Shown here piece after piece: positions 1-7,857 of a DNA stretch of 27,426 nucleotides. Below the pieces are notes generated by a model, which saw only the letters and a list, made by a program, of their open reading frames with translations, was not told the origin of the DNA and did no database searches. The position numbers and the translations under genes are program-made. This DNA comes from an uncultured Bacilli bacterium (GTDB taxonomy: Bacteria > Bacillota_I > Bacilli_A > RF39 > UBA660): positions 1-27,426 of the forward strand of contig CAKPDM010000015.1 of the NCBI GenBank assembly GCA_934148995.1, given 5' to 3'. How positions within the stretch are numbered: position 1 is the stretch's first letter; the number at the start of each line of letters is the position of its first letter.

Positions 1-1749
1 ACCGGTACAATAACTATGGAATATGTAGAAAGTAGTAATGTTATTTCTATGAACAATGCCCTTCCTACGACAGATTCCACTGGAAAGAAACGACTAAACG
101 ATGGTGAATATTTTGATTTTACAGTTAAATCATCAATTGCAGGTAATACCGATATCAACTATGAAATAGCAGCCAAAGAAGAGAGCGGAAATACTTTTAG
201 CGGAAGTAATATCAGATATTATTTGACAACAGTAGATGCCAATGGAAAAGAAACAGAGGTAATGGCACCTCGTACATATTATGAAGAACCATCAGGTAAT
301 GGATATACAGGCCGCCCTGCTGATATGATGAGTCTATATACTGGAAACTTAAATCAACAAGGAACAACAGAAGTAAAATATAGATTAAGATTATGGGTAG
401 ATGAAAGTTACAATCCTCAAAATGATAATGGAGGACTAATTTACAAAGTAAAAGTAAACGTTTATGGACAAACATCAGATACTGTAGCTCAAGCAGAAGA
501 TACATATTGTAAAGATAACGGATTTACAAAACTTTCAGATTGTATGCTAGTAATGAATAATCATGAAGCATCAACGGATGCAGCTGGAGCAGCAATCGTA
601 GCAAAAGGAACACCAAACTTTGCTAAAATTGCACCCAATAGTAGTGAAACAGATGGATTATATGCAGCAGACGATGATGATGGAACTAGTTATTATTATC
701 GTGGAGCAGTAAGAAATAATTATGTGTCATTCGCTGGATTTATGTGGAGAATTATCCGTCGAAATGGAGATGGAAGCATTCGTTTGATCTATTCAGGAAA
801 AAATACATCAGATACAGGAACAGCAGTAACAATTGGAAATTCACAATATAATAATAAATATTGGGATCCAACTTATGTTGGTTATAAGTACAATGAAAAA
901 TTTTCATTACATGAAAGTAATGGAACAACAGGATATACTTGGTTTACCAATACGCAAAAATATAATTTTGGAACCGGATATACATTTGATGAATCAACCA
1001 AGAAATTTACTTTAACCGGAGATATCAAGCAACTAACCTGGAAAGATAATCATGATGAAATAGTAAAAAATAATTTATATAGTTGCTTAAACACAAGCTG
1101 TAATGTAGTTTATAAAGTAACGGGTTACTCAAATGAAACAACAATGATAGTACAGCCAATATCATATAGTAGTGATAGTTATGCAGATGCAGTAACAAAC
1201 ACAACTAATTCTACAATAAAGACAACTCTAGATACCTGGTATAAAAATAACATGACAGCTTACACTTCATATTTAGCAGATACAACCTTCTGTAATGATA
1301 GAAGTGTAACTAGTGGGTCAGGTTATTTAACAACAACAACAACATATTATGGAACATTCAACAGACTATACAATAGAAGAACACCAAGCTTAAAATGTGC
1401 ACAAGATAGTGATAAATTTACACTTACAAATGAAAATGCAAAATTAGATTATCCAGTATCATTAATTACAGCAGATGAAGCATCAATGGCTGGAGGAGTC
1501 TATAATATAGCAAATAGTAATTATTATCTATATAATGGACAATACACCTGGACGCTGTCTCCGTCTAACTTCAATCAGTACAATCCACGTGCGAGCGTTT
1601 GGTACGTCCTTCCCTCGGGCGGTCTTTACAGTGGGGACCGCGTCGCGGTTTCCTTCGGGGCCCGTCCAGTTATCAATCTAAAAGCAGATACACAGATAAC
1701 TAAGGGAGATGGAACTTCCTTAAATCCATTCACAATATCTGTTCAATGA
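1..1749 (+). CDS. Large secreted surface protein with hypervariable C-terminus (5' end missing)
   Basis: The frame is open from base 1, so this is the C-terminal part of a longer protein. Its first residues (TGTITMEYVES) match residues about 43 onward of the paralogue starting at 27125, so roughly 42 residues with the signal or membrane segment lie outside the window. The first 150 residues look like a beta-rich, camelysin or TasA-like stretch. The middle has 'FMWRIIRRNGDGSIRLIYSG', followed by an Asn/Thr/Tyr-rich region with several Cys. The end reads W-x-L-S-P-S ... G-A-R-P-V-I-N-L, the pattern of DUF6273-like C-type-lectin-fold C-termini. Codon use changes abruptly in codons 516-556 (see the variable region entry). 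It is probably a cell-surface ligand-binding or adhesin protein. The ligand is unknown, and no LPXTG sorting signal is visible. Confidence 0.8.
   Translation, partial: TGTITMEYVESSNVISMNNALPTTDSTGKKRLNDGEYFDFTVKSSIAGNTDINYEIAAKEESGNTFSGSNIRYYLTTVDANGKETEVMAPRTYYEEPSGNGYTGRPADMMSLYTGNLNQQGTTEVKYRLRLWVDESYNPQNDNGGLIYKVKVNVYGQTSDTVAQAEDTYCKDNGFTKLSDCMLVMNNHEASTDAAGAAIVAKGTPNFAKIAPNSSETDGLYAADDDDGTSYYYRGAVRNNYVSFAGFMWRIIRRNGDGSIRLIYSGKNTSDTGTAVTIGNSQYNNKYWDPTYVGYKYNEKFSLHESNGTTGYTWFTNTQKYNFGTGYTFDESTKKFTLTGDIKQLTWKDNHDEIVKNNLYSCLNTSCNVVYKVTGYSNETTMIVQPISYSSDSYADAVTNTTNSTIKTTLDTWYKNNMTAYTSYLADTTFCNDRSVTSGSGYLTTTTTYYGTFNRLYNRRTPSLKCAQDSDKFTLTNENAKLDYPVSLITADEASMAGGVYNIANSNYYLYNGQYTWTLSPSNFNQYNPRASVWYVLPSGGLYSGDRVAVSFGARPVINLKADTQITKGDGTSLNPFTISVQ
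1548..1670 (+). other. Candidate DGR variable region inside the surface protein gene
   Basis: By hand count about 71 of 118 bases in 1551-1668 are G or C (about 60%), against about 30% around it. The second half, about 1600-1668, has very few adenines. The block ends in a GC run (CGGGGCCCG) just before the conserved end of the protein, where an initiation-of-mutagenic-homing site would lie. It encodes the lectin-like tip W-x-L-S-P-S...G-A-R-P-V-I. A GC-rich, adenine-depleted block at the 3' end of such a gene is what adenine-specific mutagenic retrohoming produces. The template repeat and reverse transcriptase are not in this window, so the assignment is inference. Confidence 0.6.
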
Positions 1750-1764
1750 TGTTATATATTCGGA

Positions 1765-1798
1765 AAAGAAAATTCAGTGTAATAACTAGATTTTCTTT
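1765..1798 (+). terminator. Possible AT-only terminator hairpin after the surface protein gene
   Basis: AAAGAAAAT at 1765-1773 pairs with ATTTTCTTT at 1790-1798 around a 16-base loop. The stem has little GC and no clean T-run follows, so this is weak. Confidence 0.3.
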
Positions 1799-1849
1799 GC
1801 TTTCTAACTTCTATTATGTTAGATTGATGGCGAAATGGGTGATGATACC

Positions 1850-2082
1850 ATGGCGAAAGAAGATGACATCTCTAAAAACTTAACAAAATAAAAGAACATC
1901 TTACCAAAGATGGTAAGGTTATACCAGCTACTTCTGATACTATGTTCAAGATTGTTATGTTTTCTTGTCCAACTTATGTTACTTTTCTAATTAGCAAATT
2001 AGCTAATGCCGATAAAGATGATTTAGTTAAGAACATTATTATTCAAAATAATGAGTTAATGTTAATAGGTATATCATTATAA
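1850..2082 (+). pseudogene. Remnant of Rpn / PD-(D/E)XK family nuclease-transposase gene
   Basis: An ATG at 1850 opens a short frame (MAKEDDISKNLTK, then TAA at 1889). A second frame then continues from about 1891 with K-E-H-L-T-K-D-G-K-V-I-P-A-T-S-D-T-M-F-K and ends at a TAA at 2080-2082 after Q-N-N-E-L-M-L. The order 'TSD-x-MFK', then a hydrophobic helix, then 'NNEL' resembles the N-terminal part of the Rpn (recombination-promoting nuclease, PDDEXK_2) proteins that are abundant in gut Bacillota. There is a frameshift near 1889, and the catalytic part beyond the NNEL motif is missing, so this is a decayed fragment. The 9-base sequence ATGGCGAAA occurs twice, at 1827 and 1850. The family assignment rests on a short match and is moderate at best. 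Confidence 0.45.
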
Positions 2083-2090
2083 AAAGCTAA

Positions 2091-2118
2091 GGGATGGGTT
2101 TATTATAATCCATCTTTT
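2091..2118 (+). terminator. Possible terminator after the Rpn remnant
   Basis: GGGATGG at 2091-2097 pairs with CCATCTT at 2110-2116 (two G-U pairs), followed by a short T-rich stretch. It lies ahead of the promoter region for the gene at 2202. Confidence 0.3.
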
Positions 2119-2201
2119 CCAATATATTGGTGGCTTTGTTTATTAATCATTTTCAAAGTCTAAAAATTATGATAAAATATAAAGTATAAGAGGTGGAGCA
2201 A

Positions 2202-2705
2202 ATGTCTAAGAAAAGTAAAAAAAATTATGTGACTTTAGCAATTATTTATGTACTAGTGATTGGAACGGTTTTATATATTGCTAGTTGGTATAATACCTAT
2301 CAAAATTATAAAACAACTATCCCTGTATTAAGAAATACTGTATCAGAAATTAATACAGCAGAACTTGACCATTTTGTTTTAGAAAATCCTGATGGAGTTA
2401 TTTATATGTGTGTTGCAAGTGATACTACTTGTCGCAACTTTGATACGAACTTAAAGAAGGAATTATTAAAGAATGGTCTTCAAGACTCTGTAACTTATAT
2501 AGATTTACAAGATGTTATTAATAAAGAAAGCTATATTACTACTGTTTTTGCTAACTATGGAATGAGTTCTAATATAAACAATACACCTTTATTTTTAGCT
2601 TTTGAAGATGGAAAGATAGTATCTTATCTAAGTGAAGGTGAAACCACTAAGTTAACAGTAGAAGATGCTATTAAATTTATCAAGAAATACAGAGTAGGTG
2701 TTTAA
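2202..2705 (+). CDS. Membrane-anchored thioredoxin-fold-like protein
   Basis: 167 residues from the ATG at 2202. This start is preferred to a GTG at 2193 because AGAGGTGGAG sits just upstream. A lysine-rich N-terminus (SKKSKKN) leads into one membrane segment at about residues 9-28, giving an N-in orientation with the rest outside. Residues from about 60 on (GVIYMCVASDTTC, then TPLFLAFEDGKIV near 125-140) follow the order of a thioredoxin-like fold: a central strand with a Cys, then a conserved Pro before a strand. The two Cys are separated by six residues rather than two, so a normal CxxC redox centre is not present. Its stop is one base before trmL, so the two are probably co-transcribed. 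The function is unknown. Confidence 0.6.
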   Translation: MSKKSKKNYVTLAIIYVLVIGTVLYIASWYNTYQNYKTTIPVLRNTVSEINTAELDHFVLENPDGVIYMCVASDTTCRNFDTNLKKELLKNGLQDSVTYIDLQDVINKESYITTVFANYGMSSNINNTPLFLAFEDGKIVSYLSEGETTKLTVEDAIKFIKKYRVGV

Positions 2706-2706
2706 T

Positions 2707-3213
2707 ATGAATCATATAGTTTTGTTTGAACCAGAAATACCCCAAAATACCGGTAATATAATGCGTACTTGTGTTGCTACTAATACAAAACTTCATCTAA
2801 TTAAACCTTATGGTTTTGTCTTAGATGACAATCACTTAAAAAGAAGTGGTGTTAACTATATAGATAAGTTAAATTATGAAGAATATAACGACTTTGAAGA
2901 GTTTAAAAGTAAAAACAAAGGTATTTATTATTACCTAACTAGATATGGAAGAAAACCACATACTAGTTTTGATTATAGTGATATTAGTGTTGATCATTAT
3001 TTTATCTTTGGAAAAGAATCTACTGGTATTCCTAAAGAAATACTAAAAGATGATTTAGATCATTGTCTTAGAATACCAATGAGTGATAATGTTAGAGCAT
3101 TAAATGTTAGCAACAGTGTAGCAGTCGTTATTTATGAAGCATTAAGACAACAAAATTTTAACGACTTATTATTTGAAGAACCACATAAAGGCGCTGATTA
3201 TTTAGAAAAATAA
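2707..3213 (+). CDS. trmL: tRNA (cytidine(34)-2'-O)-methyltransferase, SPOUT family
   Basis: 168 residues. The ATG at 2707 follows AGGTG at about 2696 and gives the usual N-terminus MNHIVLFEPEIPQNTGNIMR. The family marks are all present: E-P-E-I-P-x-N-T-G-N near the start, the SAM-binding loops 'FGKESTGIP' and 'RIPM', and the C-terminal knot segment 'RALNVSNSVAVVIYEA'. TrmL (YibK/CspR) methylates the ribose of the wobble base (C34 or cmnm5U34) in tRNA-Leu isoacceptors as a cytoplasmic dimer. The length is normal for the family. It starts one base after the stop of the upstream membrane protein gene and is followed by a strong hairpin terminator shared with rpmB on the other strand. Confidence 0.93.
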   Translation: MNHIVLFEPEIPQNTGNIMRTCVATNTKLHLIKPYGFVLDDNHLKRSGVNYIDKLNYEEYNDFEEFKSKNKGIYYYLTRYGRKPHTSFDYSDISVDHYFIFGKESTGIPKEILKDDLDHCLRIPMSDNVRALNVSNSVAVVIYEALRQQNFNDLLFEEPHKGADYLEK

Positions 3214-3248
3214 AAAGAGATAAACTTTAAAAATTTATCTCTTTTTTT
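3213..3248. terminator. Bidirectional terminator between trmL and rpmB
   Basis: AAAAGAGATAAA at 3213-3224 pairs with TTTATCTCTTTT at 3234-3245. A T-run follows on the plus strand, and the mirrored A-run gives a T-run on the minus strand. It therefore serves both convergent genes. Confidence 0.85.
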
Positions 3249-3444
3249 AAGCTGCTGCTTCTTCAGTAACAACTGCTTGTTGTTTACGCATATTTCTAAT
3301 TTCACGAGTACTCATTCTAACTTTAGTACCATCATCTAATGTTACTACTTGTAAGTTAGGCTTTTGTTGCTTCTTAGTAGCGTTTAAAGCGTGTGATCTT
3401 TTATTTCCTGTTAAAGGTTTCTTATTAGTAACTTTAATTGCCAT
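3247..3444 (-). CDS. rpmB: Large-subunit ribosomal protein bL28
   Basis: 65 residues starting MAIKVTNKKPLTGNKRSHA. The start is set by AAGGAGGAG just upstream; a longer frame reaching 3489 has no ribosome binding site. The conserved bL28 signature 'KKPLTGN-RSHALNATK' and 'KPNLQ' is present, with the later strand 'KVRMSTREIR'. Many bL28 proteins carry a zinc ribbon with four Cys. This one has no Cys (C-minus form), as in many Bacillota paralogues. The tail is Ala/Glu-rich (VVTEEAAA). It is monocistronic and divergent from dnaE, with its own promoter overlapping a perfect inverted repeat. Confidence 0.93.
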   Translation of the reverse strand: MAIKVTNKKPLTGNKRSHALNATKKQQKPNLQVVTLDDGTKVRMSTREIRNMRKQQAVVTEEAAA

Positions 3445-3479
3445 AATTTCTCCTCCTTTATTTCTCGTTCTGCTTATTA

Positions 3480-3505
3480 ACTTTATCATAGATAGGTGAT
3501 AAAGT
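3480..3505. repeat. Perfect 9-bp inverted repeat in the rpmB promoter
   Basis: ACTTTATCA (3480-3488) and TGATAAAGT (3497-3505) are exact reverse complements around an 8-base centre. The repeat spans the gap between the -35 and -10 boxes of rpmB, a typical operator position. The regulator is unknown. Confidence 0.5.
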
Positions 3506-3508
3506 CAA
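3480..3508 (-). promoter_or_regulatory. Probable rpmB promoter
   Basis: Read on the minus strand: TTGACT (plus 3503-3508), a 17-base spacer, and TAAAGT (plus 3480-3485) as a weak -10. Transcription would start near 3473, just ahead of the rpmB ribosome binding site. Confidence 0.5.
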
Positions 3509-3592
3509 ATTATTATTGGTAAAAATACAAAAAATTAGTAGTTTTTCGAACAAAAATATGATATAGTGATATTCAGAAAGGAGCGGTTTTTT

Positions 3593-6499
3593 ATGTTATA
3601 TATTAAAAGTTATTATTCCTTGTTATCTAGCCTTTTATCGGTAGATGATATTATTGATTTAAATATTGCCTGTGGAAATGATTATGCTGTTATTACTGAT
3701 AATAACATGTATGGAACAATGGAGTTTATTAAGAAATGTAATTCAAAGGGAATAAAACCTGTTATTGGTCTAGAGTTAAAAATAGCAGATAGAATAGTTC
3801 TTTGTTATGCAAAGGATTATATTGGTTACTTGCATCTGATTAAATTATCAACTCTTGCTAATACTAGTAGAGTAGAAATTTCAGATCTAAATAGGTATCA
3901 CGAAGGACTTATTATTTGTCTTCCTTACGAAAGTAGTGAATTATTAAAAGAAATAACTGCACCTTTGCTATACTTAGGATATAAAACTGAAGAAGAAAGA
4001 ACTAAATCTTTAGAATTAACGGAAAAAACTGTATTTTTAAGAGAATGCTTATATAAAGATAAAACAGAAGCTGATTATCTAAAATATTTATATTTAATAC
4101 GTGATGGTAAAAGTATCTATGATGAAATGTATTATGACCTAGCTGATAAAGAGTTTGTTAATGATAAAACTTGCTTAGAAATAGTTAGTAAATGTAATAT
4201 TACTTTTCCTAAGGCAGAATTGTTACTACCAATTTATAACTGTCCTAATAATCTAGATGCTGATACTTATTTAAAAGAACTAGCGATTAAAGGTCTAACT
4301 AAACGACTAAAAGGTAATGTTTTAAAAAATTATTTTGATAGATTAATCTATGAATTAGCAATTATTAAAAAAATGGGCTTTTCTAACTACTTTTTAGTAG
4401 TATATGACTTTATCTTATATGCTAAGAAAAATAATATCTTAGTAGGACCGGGTAGAGGAAGTGCTGCTGGTAGTTTAGTAGCTTACTCTTTAGGAATAAC
4501 TGAAATAGATCCATTAAAATATGATTTACTCTTTGAAAGATTTTTAAATCCAGAACGAGTTAGTATGCCTGATATTGATACGGATTTACCTGATATGTAT
4601 CGTGAAGATGTTATTAATTACGTCAAAGAAAAGTATGGCGAAAGGAAAGTCGCTGGAATAGTTACTTTCTCAACCCTCTCTGCTAAACAAGTCTTAAGAG
4701 ATGTAGCAAGAGTTTTAAAAATACCTAATTATAAAATAGATCACTTAAATTCTTTTATTCCGCCGATGGGTAAAGAAACACTTAACTATTATTATCAAAA
4801 TGATAAATTATTTCAAAGTGAAATAGATAGTGATGAAGGACTTAGAAGTGTTTATTTAATAGCAAGTAAATTAGAAGGCTTTCCTAGACAGATTGGAACC
4901 CATGCTGCTGGAATAGTAATGTGTCAGAAAGAACTTGATGAAGTATTACCTCTTACTATGAGTGATGGTATGTACCTAACTAGTTATTCAATGAATTATC
5001 TAGAAGAACTAGGACTTTTAAAAATGGACTTTCTAGGAATTAAAAATCTTACTTTAATTATGAATATCTTGAAAGATATTGAAAAGTTTCAAGGAATAAA
5101 AATTCCATTTTATGATATACCACTTGATGATTCACGTTGCTATCAATTATTTAGCAAAGCTTTCACAACTGGTATTTTCCAGTTTGAATCTAGTGGAATG
5201 CGTAAATTCTTAAGAGATTTAAAACCTGCTAATTTTGAAGATATTGTTGCTGCTATCGCATTATTTAGACCGGGACCTGCTGCTAATATAGATACTTATA
5301 TTAAAAGAAAAGAAGGCAAAGAGGCAGTAACTTACTTAGATAACTGCTTAGAACCCATTCTAAAGAAGACTTATGGTATTATGATTTATCAGGAACAAGT
5401 AATGCAAACAGTTAGTTCCTATGCTGGCTATTCTTTAGGAGAAGCAGATATTCTAAGAAGAGCGATAAGTAAAAAGAAAAAAGATGTTTTAGAAAAAGAA
5501 GAAGAAAGATTTTTACGTAAAGCGAAAGAACTAGGAAAGAATGAGAGTATTTCGAAAGAATTATTTGCTCAAATTCTAAAATTTGCTGGTTATGGTTTTA
5601 ATAGAAGTCATGCGGTAGCTTATTCAATGGTTGCTTATAAAATGGCTTATTTAAAAGTTCATTACCCACTTTATTTTTATACTAACTTATTGACAAATGT
5701 TATTGGTGTAGAAAGTAAATTAAGTGAATATATAAGAGAAGTTAGAAGTGCTAAAATCGAAGTGGTAAAACCAGATATTAACGAGAGTGAAGATGCCTTT
5801 AAAGTCTTAAATGGTAAAATAGTATTTCCTTTTTCTACTATTAAAGGAATTGGAGTTAGTGTTTCAAGAACAGTTAATAAAGCAAGAAAAGAAAAATTTA
5901 CTGATATCTTTGAAGCGATTAGAGAACTAGTAGGAGAAGGAGTAACTAAAAAACAATTAGAAACTTTGATACTAGCTGATTGCTTTAGAAATTTTAAATA
6001 TAACAAACGAACTTTAATAATGAACATAGACTCTTTATATAATTATGGCGAACTAGTTAAAGACTTAGACCCTAGTTTAGTTTTGATACCGGATATTGAA
6101 ATAGTAGATGAATATGATAATTGTTTATTATTAGAACAAGAAAAAGCCTTATTTGGTCTTTATATAAGTAATCATCCTGCGACTAGTTATAAAGGAACAG
6201 TTACTAACTGTATTGCTTTAGAGCAACTAAATAAATACTTTGATAAATTAGTAACAACTATTGTATTAGTAGAAAGCATTAAAGAAATAACTACTAAAAA
6301 AGGTGATAAAATGGCTTTTGCTAGTTGTAGTGATGAAACAGGAAGTGTTGATTATACCTTCTTTCCGAAAGTTTGGAATAGTATAGAATTAAAGAAAGGC
6401 CATCTTTATAAAATAGTGGGAAGAGTAGAGAAAAGATATGATCAGATTCAAATAATTGTTAGTCAGATAGAAGAAATAGGTGGCTCTGATGAAAGATAA
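3593..6499 (+). CDS. dnaE: DNA polymerase III alpha subunit, DnaE type
   Basis: 968 residues. The ATG at 3593 follows AGAAAGGAG at 3575-3583 and is preferred to a GTG at 3566. An N-terminal PHP-like domain covers about residues 1-190. The polymerase core has 'GPGRGSAAGS' near 285, the catalytic Asp pair in 'MPDIDTD' near 326 and the third Asp in 'LKMDFLGIKNL' near 476. A helix-hairpin-helix segment lies near 755 ('IKGIGVS') and an OB fold near 885-962. There is no C-terminal tau-binding extension, and it is shorter than the 1100-plus residues usual in Bacilli. The PHP metal-site His residues are lost (see findings). It synthesises DNA at the replication fork, in Bacilli usually as the lagging-strand partner of PolC. 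Its end overlaps lspA. Confidence 0.93.
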   Translation: MLYIKSYYSLLSSLLSVDDIIDLNIACGNDYAVITDNNMYGTMEFIKKCNSKGIKPVIGLELKIADRIVLCYAKDYIGYLHLIKLSTLANTSRVEISDLNRYHEGLIICLPYESSELLKEITAPLLYLGYKTEEERTKSLELTEKTVFLRECLYKDKTEADYLKYLYLIRDGKSIYDEMYYDLADKEFVNDKTCLEIVSKCNITFPKAELLLPIYNCPNNLDADTYLKELAIKGLTKRLKGNVLKNYFDRLIYELAIIKKMGFSNYFLVVYDFILYAKKNNILVGPGRGSAAGSLVAYSLGITEIDPLKYDLLFERFLNPERVSMPDIDTDLPDMYREDVINYVKEKYGERKVAGIVTFSTLSAKQVLRDVARVLKIPNYKIDHLNSFIPPMGKETLNYYYQNDKLFQSEIDSDEGLRSVYLIASKLEGFPRQIGTHAAGIVMCQKELDEVLPLTMSDGMYLTSYSMNYLEELGLLKMDFLGIKNLTLIMNILKDIEKFQGIKIPFYDIPLDDSRCYQLFSKAFTTGIFQFESSGMRKFLRDLKPANFEDIVAAIALFRPGPAANIDTYIKRKEGKEAVTYLDNCLEPILKKTYGIMIYQEQVMQTVSSYAGYSLGEADILRRAISKKKKDVLEKEEERFLRKAKELGKNESISKELFAQILKFAGYGFNRSHAVAYSMVAYKMAYLKVHYPLYFYTNLLTNVIGVESKLSEYIREVRSAKIEVVKPDINESEDAFKVLNGKIVFPFSTIKGIGVSVSRTVNKARKEKFTDIFEAIRELVGEGVTKKQLETLILADCFRNFKYNKRTLIMNIDSLYNYGELVKDLDPSLVLIPDIEIVDEYDNCLLLEQEKALFGLYISNHPATSYKGTVTNCIALEQLNKYFDKLVTTIVLVESIKEITTKKGDKMAFASCSDETGSVDYTFFPKVWNSIELKKGHLYKIVGRVEKRYDQIQIIVSQIEEIGGSDER

Positions 6500-6956
6500 G
6501 TTAAAATATACAGCAGTAATTATCATTTTGTTTTTAATAGATAGATTATTTAAAGTATTAGTAGTTAATTATCTAAAAGGTACTCTTACTTTGATACCAA
6601 ACTTCCTATCTTTAGTCTATGTAAAAAATGTTGGAGCAGCCTTTTCTCTTATGGAAGGAGAAACAACGCTACTTGCTATTCTTTCCTTATTAGCATTTTT
6701 AGTGATTTATAAAGAACTAATAAGTAAGAAAAATGAAACATTACTAAATATCTCTTATATAATGATTCTAGGAGGAATACTTGGTAATTTCTATGACCGT
6801 TTAGTACTTAATTATGTAATTGATTATATTAGTGTTATAATATTTAATTATCACTTTCCAATTTTTAATTTTGCTGATATGCTAATTGTGATTGGAGTTT
6901 TACTACTTATCTATGAACTATGGAAGGGTGAAGAAAATGAAGTTAGAAATAAATGA
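6489..6956 (+). CDS. lspA: Lipoprotein signal peptidase II
   Basis: 155 residues from the ATG at 6489, which lies inside the last 11 bases of dnaE and follows AGGTGG, so translation is coupled. There are four hydrophobic segments. The family boxes are all present: 'FLIDRLFK' near 16-23, 'NVGAAFS' near 45, 'GGILGNFYDR' and 'VIDYI' with the first catalytic aspartate D112, and 'FNFADM' with the second, D130. It cleaves the signal peptide of diacylglyceryl-modified prolipoproteins in the membrane. A likely substrate in this window is the ZnuA-like lipoprotein encoded at 13703-14596. rluD starts inside its 3' end, giving a dnaE-lspA-rluD operon; the lspA-rluD pair is common in Bacillota. Confidence 0.93.
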   Translation: MKDKLKYTAVIIILFLIDRLFKVLVVNYLKGTLTLIPNFLSLVYVKNVGAAFSLMEGETTLLAILSLLAFLVIYKELISKKNETLLNISYIMILGGILGNFYDRLVLNYVIDYISVIIFNYHFPIFNFADMLIVIGVLLLIYELWKGEENEVRNK

Positions 6957-7812
6957 TGAAACCGGCAGAATAGATGTTGTTTTAAGTAATATGTTAGAGG
7001 AATCTAGAAGTAAAATACAACGTAAGATAAAAGATGGTAAAGTCTTAGTTAATAATAAAGAGATTAGTTGCAATTATCAAGTTGCTAAAGGAGACATTAT
7101 CGAACTCTTCAAAGAAGAAGTAACTAGTAACTTAGAAAAGAATAAAATACCACTTGATATTGTTTTTGAAGATGAAAATTTGTTAATAATTAATAAACAA
7201 AGTGGTTTAGTTGTTCATCCTGCTCCTGGTCATATGAATGATACCTTAGTAAATGCCTTACTAGTAGATTATCCTTTAACAGACGATTTATTAAGACCTG
7301 GTATTGTTCATCGTTTAGATAAAGATACAAGCGGTTTAATGTTAGTAGCAAAGAATGAAGAAACAAAAGAAGCTTTAAGTTTAATGCTAAAGAAAAAAGA
7401 AATAAAAAGAACTTATCTTGCCTTGGTCGAAGGAGTTATTAAACCAGCTAGAGGAACTATTGATGCACCGATTGGAAGAGACCCCAAAGATAGACTTAAG
7501 ATGAAAGTAATAGCAGGAGGAAAAGAAGCAGTTACCCACTTTAAAGTTCTTAAAAGATACCAAAATAAAACTCTGATAGAGTGTCAGCTTGATACTGGTA
7601 GAACGCATCAGATTAGAGTTCATCTAGCTTATATCAATCATCCAGTTGTAAATGACCCGGTCTATGGACATAGTAAAAAAACAACTAGTTTTGGTCAAAT
7701 GCTTCATAGTTATAAAATAGAACTAGTAGAACCATTAACTAAAGAACATTTAGAGTTTACTAAGGAACCACCAAAAGAATTTCAAGATGAACTTGCTTCT
7801 CTTGAGAATTAA
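6937..7812 (+). CDS. rluD: 23S rRNA pseudouridine synthase, RluD family
   Basis: 291 residues from the ATG at 6937, which follows GGAAGGGTG and overlaps lspA by 20 bases. An S4 RNA-binding domain is at about residues 12-60 ('RSKIQRKIKDGKVLVNN'). The RsuA/RluABCD catalytic domain follows, with 'LLIINKQSGLVVHPAPGH', the catalytic motif 'HRLDKDTSGL' (Asp128) and 'GRTHQIRVHL' near 223. The family converts uridines of 23S rRNA helix 69 (positions 1911, 1915 and 1917 in E. coli numbering) to pseudouridine. The linkage to lspA is conserved in Bacillota and supports this orthologue group, though the exact target uridine cannot be read from sequence. Confidence 0.9.
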   Translation: MKLEINDETGRIDVVLSNMLEESRSKIQRKIKDGKVLVNNKEISCNYQVAKGDIIELFKEEVTSNLEKNKIPLDIVFEDENLLIINKQSGLVVHPAPGHMNDTLVNALLVDYPLTDDLLRPGIVHRLDKDTSGLMLVAKNEETKEALSLMLKKKEIKRTYLALVEGVIKPARGTIDAPIGRDPKDRLKMKVIAGGKEAVTHFKVLKRYQNKTLIECQLDTGRTHQIRVHLAYINHPVVNDPVYGHSKKTTSFGQMLHSYKIELVEPLTKEHLEFTKEPPKEFQDELASLEN

Positions 7813-7830
7813 CGTAAATTCGTGTATAAT
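7802..7830 (+). promoter_or_regulatory. Strong sigma-A-type promoter for the rhomboid-proS operon
   Basis: TTGAGA (7802-7807), a 17-base spacer and TATAAT (7825-7830), lying across the end of rluD. The start point would be near 7837, 20 bases ahead of the rhomboid ATG. Confidence 0.8.
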
Positions 7831-7857
7831 ACTTGAAAGAAGAAGGGTGATGAATTA

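Noticed and set aside
212..505. Antisense open frames opposite the surface protein, dnaE, rluD, the sigma genes and murC
   Set aside because: They have no ribosome binding sites and no recognisable proteins, and they mirror the codon composition of the real genes on the other strand.
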